DNA of 64,000 nt, from positions 31,782,645 through 31,846,644 of the forward strand of contig NC_074720.1 of NCBI RefSeq assembly GCF_947242115.1, given 5' to 3'. The notes below the pieces were generated by a model. That model was given only the letters and a program-made list of their open reading frames with translations. It was not told the DNA's origin and did no database searches. The position numbers and the translations under genes are program-made. Shown here piece by piece: positions 1 through 12,700 of the stretch (the first letter of the stretch is position 1; each line of letters starts with the position of its first letter). The stretch is from Biomphalaria glabrata. Taxonomy: Eukaryota > Mollusca > Gastropoda > Planorbidae.

Positions 1-706
1 GGAGCTCCCAAAAAATATCAAAATTTATACAATGAATATTAGCTTTTTCTTCACTGCAACTACTACAACTACTACTAATAGTAATTATACTATGAAGAAC
101 CGGTACATGGAGACAAATTGTCTTGCTATAGTTTATTACACTTACCAAAGTTATAAAAGAGGTCAACATTAATATGTATGAAAGTAAAGGCATCTTTTCA
201 GATATTGCCCCCTATGGTTAAAAATAAAGTTCCTCTGATTATATGGCCGACAATTAAACAAGGTGGTCCAGCGTCAGCTCAGCTACCCAAATGATTGGGT
301 TAACTCAAATACCTAGCCCTCACAGACATTTGACACTACTTATTTTTTAAAGTGATTTTCAATTTAGAAATCAGACTCCATAGTTCAAAATTTTAAATCT
401 GTAACTGTATAAACTTATAAAGTACGTACTGACCTTTCAAATTGTGAATGGTGACACTATGATGCCAAGGAATTGAACAAGGCGTAGGACAACCATTTTC
501 TTATAATCTCGATCTTCATGTGTACACCAGGTAAAAGGTTTCATGGCGTCATCTTTGTAGTGTATTTCATTACGAAATGATTTCATTTTGTTCATTACTG
601 TTCAGTTCCCTTTTATTATTAAAGTTCTAATACTTTGTGATCAGAAAATAGTTTATTTGCTATAGAACTGAAGGGGATTTATTTTCTAATTATTTTAAAT
701 TTACAG
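1..706. other. 5' flank or intron of gene 1, no exon recognised
   Basis: AT-rich sequence with no convincing exon. It ends in a good acceptor (TTTACAG at about 700-706) that leads into the first recognised coding exon of gene 1. That exon is open in phase 0, so this stretch may be an intron of a gene that starts to the left of the window, or it may hold a noncoding first exon I could not see. Confidence 0.5.
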
Positions 707-3700
707 AGCCCTTCAGCCAGCAATCGCCAGAGAGATCTTTCGCCACTGAAGGTTCCGCGGACAACACATGCACGACCTATCGGCACTGAGAGGACAGCAT
801 GTCCTTTGCCTTTCTTTCCAACTCTAGGTGTTCCCGAGACCATTCCGGTAGGTTGAAGGGTTGATATACAGGATGAAATAGTGAACTTTCCTCATTTTAA
901 CTACTTTACAAAACAACGCCTTGTTCCAACTTTTAAAAATATTTTCACGACATTTTTGTAGTGTTAAAAAAAATGTCCATTGTGAGTTTAATTCTTCCTT
1001 CATTTTTGAGTCTATTTCGTGCCCCAAACGAAAGAGCTGTGAATATTTGTTGGTGTGGTGCTAAGATGTCTGACTATTTGTTGGTGTGGTGCTAAGATGT
1101 GCACACAAACTAATTGTATCGCTTTAGAAAAACACAACGTCAACACTTTCTTCTTTTGTACACCGGATACACCAAAATGCTATTTAGTTTTTTCGCCAAC
1201 TATGAAAATCTCCCATTATGTTGACTATTAGAGCTGGTTGCTTTTTTTTTTTTACTTCTTATAAGTGATGATACTTATACCAATTGGTTCTTTAGAAATT
1301 TGGCACAAATTTTATTTTGTTTTGACTTGTACCCTTAATTTTTCTTTATAGAGCCAGCCAACAATGACCACCGACACTAGTAACGTATCTGCAACTTGGC
1401 CATCAGTTATTCCTTGTCAAGAGAACGTTCCAATTAATCCAGCTTCGGTCACTTCCGGTCAAGCATCACTGAGCTCATCTGACAACGCTGTTTCGAGAGC
1501 CGTGGACCATCCAGACAGACAAACTATTGATTCTGGTCAGGGATATTATGAACCGCCCTTTTATGAAATTACAGACACTACTTATAGTATACCAGCAGTT
1601 GGTTCTGATCAAAGTCATGTTACAACGAACCCGACTTTGGTCATTTCCGGTCCAATGCATCAAGCATCACTGATCTCGTCGGACTACGCTGTTCCAAGAG
1701 CACTGGACCATCCAGACAGGCAATCTAATGAATCTAGTCAGGATTATTATGTAACGCAATTCTATGACAATAGAGACAGTACTCAAAGCATGGCAGCGGT
1801 CGATTCTGATGAAAGACAAGTTACAACTTATCCGACATTGGTCACTTCCGGTCCTATGCATCAAGCATCAATGATCTCGTCTGACTACGCTGTTCCAAGA
1901 GCATTAGACCATCCAGACAGGCAATCTATTGAATCTGGTCAGGGATATTATGTACCGCCCTACTATGACAATAGAGACAGTACTCATAGTATGGCAGCGG
2001 TCGATTCTGATCAAAGACACGGTCTCAGACAACAAGAATTACTAAGCTCGTCTGATATTTCTGATCCCATAGTACAGGTCCATCCAGACGGGCAGTCTGG
2101 TCAAGCAGGGTATTTACCGTCCTTTTATGACAACATAGACCATAGTACGCCAGTGGTCAGTTCTGACCAAATAGAGAACATACCTAGGAATACGTCTTTG
2201 GTCATTTATGAACCGAGACAAGCACAAAGGAACGTATTGTTAGCCCAGTATAATCCTGGAGCTGAAGCTAATCCAAACTGGCAGCCGGGCAATACTCAAG
2301 AATACATTCCGGTTTCGCCCTATCACTCTGGCTATACGACGACCATGCCAACGGTCGGTACTGGACATTACGTACCTACGAATTTGCCTTATGCTATACC
2401 TATCCGGCCAATGGTATCACCATTCCATCACTTTCCTAGGCCTCAGTTCATCTGGCCTACTGTCGACCCTAGCCAACAAAGGTCTGTAGCGTTAATGCCA
2501 TCGGTTCACCCTGCTAATATCCAACATGTATCACACGTGTGGCCAGCGAACGCCTCTGGTCAAATCGTCATGGTACCAACGGGTTCGTCTTCTGTAATCT
2601 CTGACCCAAGCCATGCACCGACCAGTTTCTCCTCAGCTCCGCCTGTTCAAAGGCAAGTTACCGCTAATACCTCAGCTGAAACCCCCCATGAGGTTTACCC
2701 CATGATGCCCTCTCCGACCAGCTCTAGCAGCAGTGAACAGTCACAGGCTTCGATGGCGAGTGTCTCCGGTGCTGACTCGACTCCAACTTTGAGATGGAAT
2801 AGGATGAGTCTAGACTTTGAAAGCCGCATTACTCGGATAAGAGGGCCATTTCCTCATTATCCATACGAAACGTTACCAGAGATCATTCAAGTGAGTTTTC
2901 GTTTTTCTATTTACGTACTGTTAGTGTTAAGTCGAAGTATTTACTTGTAGGGTAACATTACTTCTGAGGTTAACTCCTTCTAAGGGTAACTAAGTGTATT
3001 TACTAAGGTAACTCATTTATTCTCAGGGTAACTACCACTCTGGGTAAACATTACTTCTAGGTTCAACCATTTAATTATAGTAAAAATTACTTCCAGGGGT
3101 AATTAATTACTTCCAAGAACAACCAATTAGTTATGAGGTCTACTAATTACTTCTAGAAGAACCAACTTATTTCTAGGGTAAATTATTTATGGAGGTAATT
3201 AATTACTTCTATGGGCAACCAATTACTTATAGGGTAACTAATTACTTTCAGGGTAAATAATTACTTCTAGAGACAACTAATTCTAGGAGTAAATAATTAC
3301 TTCTAGAGACAACTAATTCTAGGGTAAATAATTACTTCTAGTGGTAATTAATAACTTCCGAGGGCTACTAGTTAATCCAGCTGGCAACTAATTACTTCAA
3401 AGGGTAACCAATTACTTCAAAGGGTAACCAATTACTTCAAAGGGTAATCAATTACTTCAAAGGGTAACCAATTACTTCAAAGGGTAACCAATTACTTCAA
3501 AGGGTAACCAATTACTTCAAAGGGTAACCAATTACTTCAAAGGGTAACCAATTACTTCAAAGGGTAACCAATTACAATTACGAATAAATAATTACTTCTA
3601 GAGGCGACAAATTACTTCTAGAGGTAACTAATTCTAGTATAACTATTTCTAGGAATAACGAAATACTTCTAGAGGTCACTAATTACGTCTAGAGGTAACT

Positions 3701-6700
3701 AGGTACTCCAAGGAACAATCATTTTAACTAGTTACTGCTAGTGCCAACGAATTGCTTCTAGCGGTAAAAAATATTTCTAGGAACAACTCAGTACTTTAAG
3801 AGATAACTAATTAGGGGCCTACTTCTTGGGGTAACTAATTACTTCTAAGGGAAACTAATTACTTCTAAGGGTAACCATTTACTTGTATGGGTAACCATTT
3901 ACTTGTATGGGGAACCATTTACTTGTATGGGGAACCATTTACTTGTAGGGGAACCATTTACTTGTATGGGGAACCATTTACTTGTAGGGGAACCATTTAC
4001 TTGTATGGGGAACCATTTACTTGTATGGGGAACCATTTACTTGTATGGGGAACCATTTACTTGTATGGGGAACCATTTACTTGTATGGGGAACCATTTAC
4101 TTGTATGGGGAACCATTTACTTGTATGGGGAACCATTTACTTGTATGGGGAACCATTTACTTGTAGGGGAACCATTTACTTGTATGGGTAACCATTTACT
4201 AAGGATATTTAATTACTTCTAAGGGTAGCTCTTTATTTTTACGGATAACACGTTATTTCTAGGGGCAAATCCATATTTCTAGGGGCAAATCCATATTTCT
4301 AGGGTCAACTGCTTACTTCTAAAGGCACACCATTGTTTTCAGGACTATCTATAGATTTTACCGAAATAGAACATTTATGGTATTTTTTTTTATATCTAGC
4401 AAAGTATGCGATCACGGAATGAATCAAAGGGACACCCTGGGTGGGGGGGGGATTTACATGTTTTCAAGTTTTGATCTTTAAATTACTGTCACAGTAAAGA
4501 CAGTCGAATAAGACGGACTATGTCTAATGAAGAAATTTCACATTTCCCCTCAGAAATAGTCTAATACAAGATTTCTTTGAGGATATTATAAGTGCTGTTG
4601 TGCACTAGCACTGACATAAAATATATTAACTCAATTGCATATATTTCTTGCGGTTCTAAAACTTTACAATGAGACTTCGGTTGCCGTTTCATAATTGCAT
4701 TTTTGAGAATTGGATCAAAGCAAAGTGATTTTTGTTTTTAAAGACATGTCTAAGGAAAAAGTGTAGCTAGTGGCATAAATCTCTTGGCTATCAAAAGCGG
4801 GTTTGAGTGAAAATCCCCATTTAGATAAGGTGTGACTCGAGCTAATTTGTGTTTGTCTAAAGCCTGTAGAAAAACCTTATTCTAAATACCCTTCCATGCC
4901 ACATCTCCACAAGGAATGGGACCATATCACTTTGAGTATTTTACAGGATCTTGGATTGCACTTTAAAAGCTCATCAGTAATAATTATTACAAGTTTTGTT
5001 TTCTATTTTTCACTAGCGGATCAACAGTCGAGGCTTGGATGCAAGTTCTGAAGAGATCGCTGAATTGCAGACCGCCACATTCATTGATCACGAAATGTTT
5101 AAAAGCATGTTGAGTGGCAATCCAGCTGCCATTGGTTATTACCAAAGATCTTATCAAGCTATGGAGACACCTACTTCAGGCATCTTCGACTATCCTGACA
5201 GGCCACCGCTAAGATTCTGTAACAATGAAGCAGTGATAGACATCTCCAAAGCGGTAATAGTTCATATATATTTACCACATTTTTTTGGGGTCAACTTTGA
5301 ATGGGCAGAACACTGTACTGGGACACTAACTTTCTGATATGTTCCGGACATGTCGCATTAGCAGATCAGCGTTATATTGGTATCCATACATACATTTAGT
5401 AGGGTTTAATTTCGTAACAATTATAATTTTCTGTCACTTTTTTAAAGTGAAGCCAAAACTCTTAATTTAAAAAAAGCTAATCTAAAAAGTTAACTAAGAG
5501 CAAGAATTCCACATTTACAACTATACATCTCAATGTAGAAGTTATTTCCCTTTTTCAATAATAAGCAAAATAATTAATTACCAATTGTTGACTAATTACG
5601 AACTTCAATATACTAATACTTATAAATTGAAATTCAGGCACGACATGGCCTAAATTGTGCCGATGTGCCTCAAATCAAACATAAATCGAAATTCCGATTT
5701 ATTCAAATTTTCATCAGTTTTTTTTCTTCTATTACAAATAAAATCTGATAGTTCCAAGTTATGCCCACTTTTCTTATTGATAAAATAAAATAAAAAAACA
5801 ACAACATAATTCTTCCCTTGTCTCTGTACATTTGTTCACCCACCGATAGAAGCCATCCAGTTTGCGGAGTAAGTTGATCTTGTACACACTGCTTACGATC
5901 AATCTCTAGCATCCCATTGTGTGTGTGTGTGTGTGTACAATCATCATGTGTACAAAATGTTCGAGTGTGTATATTATTCTACGTTTATTAGTCTATGATC
6001 GTACTTACAAAGTCTTATCGACTGACACATACATCATCGCACTCTAGCCTCGCACACACCGTACTCCTGTCCCGCACAGACCACACTCATGTCCCGCACA
6101 GGCCACATTCCTGTTCCGCATAGACCACACTCCTGTCCCGCACAGACTATATTCCTGTCCCGCACAGGGCACACCCCTGTCCCGCACAGAGTATATTCCT
6201 GTCCCGCACAGACCACACTTATATCCGCACAGACCACATTCCTGTCCCGCACAGACCACACTCCTGTCCCGCACAGACTATATTCCTGTCCCGCACAGGG
6301 CACACCCCTGTCCCGCACAGGCCACATTCCTGTCCCACACAGACCACACTCCTGTCCCGCACAGACTATATTCCTGTCCCGCACAGGGCACACCCCTGTC
6401 CCGCACAGAGTATATTCCTGTCCCGCACAGACCACACTCATATCCGCACAGACCACATTCCTGTCCCGCACAGACCACACTCTTATCCAGCACAGACTAC
6501 ACTTCTATCCCGCACAGGCCACATTCCTGTCCCGCACAGACCACACTCCTGTCCCGCACAGACCACACGGCCTGTCCCGCACAGAATACACTCATGTCCG
6601 TGCACACCACACTCGTGTTACACATCTGTTGAAAATTAATTCGGGTGATTCGAGAGAAATACACTGTTGCCACGCTAATTTAACGAATGTAAATGATTTT

Positions 6701-9700
6701 TTTGGTTACTTTATTGTATACTTAATCTATTAAGAAACTAGCCGTGGTCGCGATGTTACTGTTCTAATTGTGGGTGTATTTCTTCTTTGAAGATACCAGA
6801 GTTCTTTGTTTCTGATCGAAATGAACAAAGAGCGAGAACCAGAAGGCAGACAAGTTCAGCTGGAAGAAATCAAGCTTCAAGACAAGCTTATGGTTCCACC
6901 CGTCAAGTACGTCCGAGAAGTTTAAGGCATTCCAGATCAAACACTCAGCCGACACTTCCCAGTTCTGATGAAGCCAGAGTTGACTCAGAAGAAGCGAACC
7001 CAGAATCTATGCAAGACGCTAGGGAGCAACATGTACAGACAACAGTTGGACCTGAACCAGAAGCAGCCGCCTTAGAAAGAATGCAATTACTGCAGTCCTT
7101 AAGTGCAAGAAACAAGGAGACACACACACAGTTACAGACCAAAATTAAATATCAAAGTAGCCAAACAAGAAGAGCAGCATCTAGACAAACAGTATCCGAA
7201 TCTTCAGTGGGTGCCCAAAATAAACGCCATGAAAAAATTTGGACACCAAGATATCAAAACAAAGCAAATACAGGAAGCTCTGAACGAACCGGGAGATCTG
7301 GCAAAACAACTAAGACCTCTTCCCAAACAGCTGAATACTCTTCCCAAACAGCTGGAAACTCTGCCCAAACAGATGGAAGCTCTGCCCAAACATCTGAAAG
7401 CTCTGCCCAAACAAGCGGGAGTGTTGCCCAAACAAGCGGGAGCGCTGCCCAAACAAGCGAGAGCTCTGGCCAAACAAGCGAGAGCTCTGCCCAAACAGCC
7501 GGGAGCTCTGCCCAAACATCCGGGAGCTCTGCCCTAACGGATGAGAGCTCTTCCCCAACGACAGGGAGCTCTGCCCAAAGGACTGGAAGCGCAACCCAAA
7601 CGACAGGGAGCGCAGCCCAAACGACAGGGAGCGCAGCCCCAATGACCGGGAGCGCTGCCCCAACGACAGTGAGCTCTGCCCAAACATCCGAGAGCTCTGC
7701 CCAAACAAGCGGGAGCGCTGCCCAAACAAGCGAGAGCGCTGCCCAAACAAGCGGGAGCGCTGCCCAAACAAGCGGGAGCGCTGGCCAAACAAGCGGGAGG
7801 ACTGGCAAAACAAGCGGGATCTCTGCCCAAACATCCGGGAGCTCTGCCAAAACATCCGGGAGCACTGCCCAAACATCCGGGAGCTCTGCCCAAACATCCG
7901 GGAGCACCGCCCAAACATCCGGGAGCTCTGCCCAAACATCCAGAAGCGCTGCCCAAACAAGCGGGAGCGCTGCCCAAACAAGCGAGAGCTCTGGCCAAAC
8001 AAGCGGGAGCTCTGCCCAAACAAGCGGGAGCTCTGCCCAAACAAGCGGGAGCTCTGCCCAAACAAGCGGGAGCTCTGCCCAAACATCCGGGAGCTCTGCC
8101 CAAACATCCGGGAGCTCTGCCCAAACATCCGGGAGCTCTGCCCAAATAAGCGAGAGCTCTGGCCAAACAAGCAAGAGCTCTGCCCAAACATCCGGGAGCT
8201 CTGCCCAAACAAGCGGGAGCTCTGCCCAAACAAGCGGGAGCTCTGCCCAAACATCCGGGAGCTCTGCCCAAACATCCGGGAGCTCTGCCCAAACATCCGG
8301 GAGCTCTGCCCAAACATCCGGGAGCTCTGCCCAAACATCCGGGAAGGCTGGCAAAACAAGCGGGAGGACTGGTAAAACAAGCGGGAAGGTTGGCAAAACA
8401 AGCGGGAAGGCTGGCAAAACAAGCGGGAGGACTGGCAAAACAAGCGGGAGCACTGCCCAAACTGAAAATCCTAATCCTCCTGAAACTGAACAGGTTTGTC
8501 ACATTAGGTATGAAGCTATATTTAAAAGTAAAAATTATTCTGATGAGGCTTTATTAATCAAATTGTCCAGGTCTCTTCAATATTTTTTATTTGTGATATT
8601 TTGATTAACTATTTATATTTCTCGAAATTTATATGAAAGCTAATGCGAATTTAATTTGTCTACAATTTAGCGTAGATAATGCTTTCATTATTGTTGATTA
8701 CATGTTCACTAACTTTTAAAATCTGTATAAAATCGATACTAACAAATACCAATGCTTAAATCTTTTGTTGGTCTCCTCAATAATACGTCTTTCACTGACA
8801 TATAAACTATTCTGCGCAGCTCTAGATAGAAAAATTCTTTCCGTTTTTTGATGCTCAAATATTCTTGATGAATGTGTGCAATAAATGGATTTAATTTCTC
8901 TTGAACAGTCTACATACTATGTTAGAAATCACTCTTGAATGAGCACTCTACAATCTTAGACAACAATCTCTCTTAAATGAGCATTCTACTATCTTAGAAA
9001 GCAATCTTTTGAATGATCACTCTACCATCTTTAACAAATTCGTTTGCTGATGTCAGCCCATCTCGTAAAAGCGAATCAATTCATCGTTTCTTGATTTGAT
9101 CCTCCATTGAATTATAATGGCCATCAAAGATTCTAAAGCTTCGTCTGAAGTATTCTCTGCTCTAATCATATCCAAAGGAACTTTTGATACGGACATAACA
9201 TCTTTGACAACTTGTTCTTAATTGGGGCGCAAAGAGCATTTCTACAAGCTCTTGATACATCTGAAGTCAATGGCTCCCTTTCCTTTCAAAGCTCCTATAG
9301 AACTTGTAAAGCTATAGTTTAAGATTTGTTGAGGTCGGCGTACAACCATTTAGAGCTTCACCAGTTATTTAGAAGTACAAGAAATGGTATCCAGTAATAT
9401 CTTACATTTCATGAACAGCCGCCCAGTCCAGCATTAAATCTGCGAAACTCCATGGACCCAAGTGAAGCAGTCATAGGAATTACTGAAATGGGAATAATCG
9501 TAACGCGATCAGGTCATATGTATTACTCTGCACTGGCATCAAATCCTCAGAGAGTCACACCTGTACTGGCATCAAATCCTCAGAGAGTCACACCTGCACC
9601 GGCATCAAATCCTCAGAGAGTCACACCTGCACTGGCATCAAATCCTCAGAGAGTTACATCTGCACTGAGCTCTTCTAGCAGCGAGTTTACTGCTAGTGCT

Positions 9701-12700
9701 TCCTGGAGGCCACGTGGTCAATCGCAGAAGCTTGGCAGCACAAGTAGACAAGGACATACTCGGCATAGACATGTAAGTCTAGTTTTGTAAGTCTAGTTTT
9801 GTAAGTCTAGTTTTGTCGGTGTTATCTGCCTAGCTTAAGAAGAAACATGCCAATGAGATTATAGACTTGTGTGGAGACTCTCAATCATTTACCACATTAG
9901 ACCTTCACTTCAGTTATCTCTTTATTCTTTTTCCATTCTTTTTTCTTTCGCCTTGAATAAAATCTCTTTCAATGACAGGTCCGTCCATTCGTTGGTCTTC
10001 CCATCGCTTTCTCTGTCTCCTACATTCTCCTAGACTACTAATGACGACATTCTGTGACGACTAAAGTGAGAAGTAACGTCTGTAATTAATAAGATAAGAT
10101 AAGCAAAAATTGAGTTCCAACGACTTTGCCCCAATTTTGTTTTTCAGAGACATGAGGAAGTCGGCAGGTCGTCAACAGATTTAGAAAATAGTGATGAAGA
10201 AAGACCAGAGAGTCCAACCATGGACCAGGCATTCTCTCAGGCCTACACGGAAAGTCGTGACGCTGCTAGTGAGATCATCGATGAATTTAATTACATCTTT
10301 GACCCAATTTTCTGTTGGTTTGAGGTAAATGTCTTCTTCCTGTTTGAAAGCTAGTAAGCACGGTGGCCGAGTGGTAAAGCGCTCGGCTTCCGAATCGATA
10401 TTTCCCGGGTTTGAATCTTGTTGAAGATTTGGATTTTGAGTTTCGGGATCTTTATGGCACCTCAGAGTCCACCTAACTCCAATGGTCGTCGTGCTGGCCA
10501 TATAACACCCTCGTTAACCGTTGGCCCTAGAAACAGAAGAGCCTTATATTATTTGGCCTGTAGATCTCAAGGTCTGAAAGGGTTTTTTTAAGCTATATTT
10601 ACTGAGCAAATAGATACATTTCGTCATTGAAATTAAATGTAGTATTCTTTATGTGTTAAAACTCAGAATATTATGTTATACTAAGTTAGAATAATCTACT
10701 TCTAAAAGCGCTTGTTTTGTAGATAAACCTCGAAACTCTAAACCAAATGTAGGGCCAAAATGCAGAAACTAGTGTATTAATCATTAACAATACAATGAGC
10801 TGTGGAAGTCATTTCAGTAACGATTGGTGCACATAAACAATCCAAGACGTCTAAAAGGGGTATAAAGGGCCAATGTAACGCTCATCTGTTTCCAAGATCT
10901 GTTTCATGTCATGTGACCAGCATAACGACAAACCGCGTTTATATATATATATATGTTAGTTACCCAGTATAATTGGGTGGACCCAAGGATATCCAAAATC
11001 TCTAATTTCAAGACTTCACCAGGAATCGAAACTAGATTCCTCGGTTCGGAAGCCAAGTACTTTAGCGATCGGCCACCACGCCCCCTCCCAGGTCGTCTGC
11101 TGTTAAAAATGAATGTGTGCAAGCGAGACACTAGGTACTATAGGTTAGGTTGAAATAAACATCCGGGGGGGGGGGGGGGGGAGGGGAAATAAAAACGGAT
11201 ACGCCCACATTAAGGACATATCTAAAGTATATATTAAGGACATATCTAAAGTATATATTAAGGACATATCTAAAGTATATATTAAGGACATATCTAAAGT
11301 ATATATTAAGGACATATCTAAAGAATATATTAAGGACATATCTAAATTATATATTAAGGACATATCTAAAGAATATATTAAGGACATATCTAAAGTATAT
11401 ATTAAGGACATATCTAAAGAATATATTAAGGACATATCTAAAGTATATATTAAGGACATATCTAAAGTATATATTAAGGACATATCTAAAGTATATATTA
11501 AGGACATATCTAAAGTATATATTAAGGACATATCTAAAGTATATATTAAGGACATATCTAAAGTACATATTAAGGACATATCTAAAGTATATATTAAGGA
11601 CATATCTAAAGTATATATTAAGGATATATGTATATAGTAGGGATCCATGATCTTTTATGCTCAACACACCAGATAAAAGACTGACAACTTTGAAGCCACT
11701 GTTATTAAATGTCAAACTTGTGACCACTTCAAATTGTCTCTAAATATTGTCTACACATGAGATAGCAAAGAGAAGAAAGTATTGATTGAGACTTGAAATG
11801 CCTCACAGTATTCAGCGACATCAATCCAATCCAAATCTTAGTGAGACTGACATCTTTTCTCGCATTTTACATTTCCAGAGGCGCTCTCCATTTCCGTGTA
11901 ATCGTAGCAGAGAAGGATCTCAAACGGCGGAGTCAGCTGGAGTTGAAGCAAGAAGCCCAGAATCTGAACAAGCTTTCCTAAAACACTATTTGATGCAAGT
12001 TGTTCGTGTAAGTTGAACTTAAAAAGGTTAAATTGTCAATCCTCTGATTCCTGTAAGTTGAAATGTTAAGCTTCTAATTGTCATTCCTGTAAGTTGTAAT
12101 GTTAAGCTTCTAATTGTCATTCCTGTAAGTTGTAATGTTAAGCTTCTAATTGTCATTCCTGTAAGTTGTAATGTTAAGCTTCTAATTGTCATTCCTGTAA
12201 GTTGTAATGTTAAGCTTCTAATTGTTATTCCTATGAGTTGTAATGTTAAGCTTCTAATTGTTATTCCTGTAAGTTGACATGAGATTTGGATTTATTTTTC
12301 CATGTAAGTTGAAATCTAAATTTATATTTTTCATTTCAGATGGATTTAAATTCTTATTTTCGTTTGTAAAACTTGCATTTTTTTGCTTCCTAGGCCATAC
12401 AAAATCCACCAATGACCTGCCAACTCTCAGACTTTCTAACTACGGAGCTAATGGAGATAAGACTGCGCTTGTTTGCCAGAAGAGCCCAACTCCGGGCAGC
12501 TAGGGCATCTGTACGCTTTGACAGTTTGGGTCTTCATCGCTTGGCTGAAACGTTTCGAACTTTTGCGGTAAATCATTTTTTTTAAAGTCAGATGCATGGG
12601 GGTGGGTAAGGTGGGGATGCGCAAATATTTAAAAAAATGTGCATTAAATATTTGTATCTTTTCTTCAATTAAAATGAAGCCAATATCAGCAATGGGCCAC

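Noticed and set aside
3387-3580. CRISPR-like look of the regular 20-bp arrays
   Set aside because: The units are contiguous tandem repeats without unique spacers, in an intron of an animal gene.
6034-6733. Open frames over the 22-bp array
   Set aside because: They consist only of the repeat read in several frames, on both strands, with no flanking exon signals.
7103-8502. Long minus-strand and alternative-frame open frames over the gene 1 repeat exon
   Set aside because: A 21-nt unit with no stops in a given frame stays open in that frame for the whole array, on either strand. These frames lack splice support and the plus-strand frame joins its neighbours in phase.
10359-10430. tRNA gene
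   Set aside because: A- and B-box matches belong to the head of a SINE; the cloverleaf is not kept and the SINE body follows directly.
11145-11727. Open frames over the 24-bp array (MSLIYTLD repeats)
   Set aside because: Unit length is a multiple of three, so openness is automatic; the array is inside a gene 1 intron.
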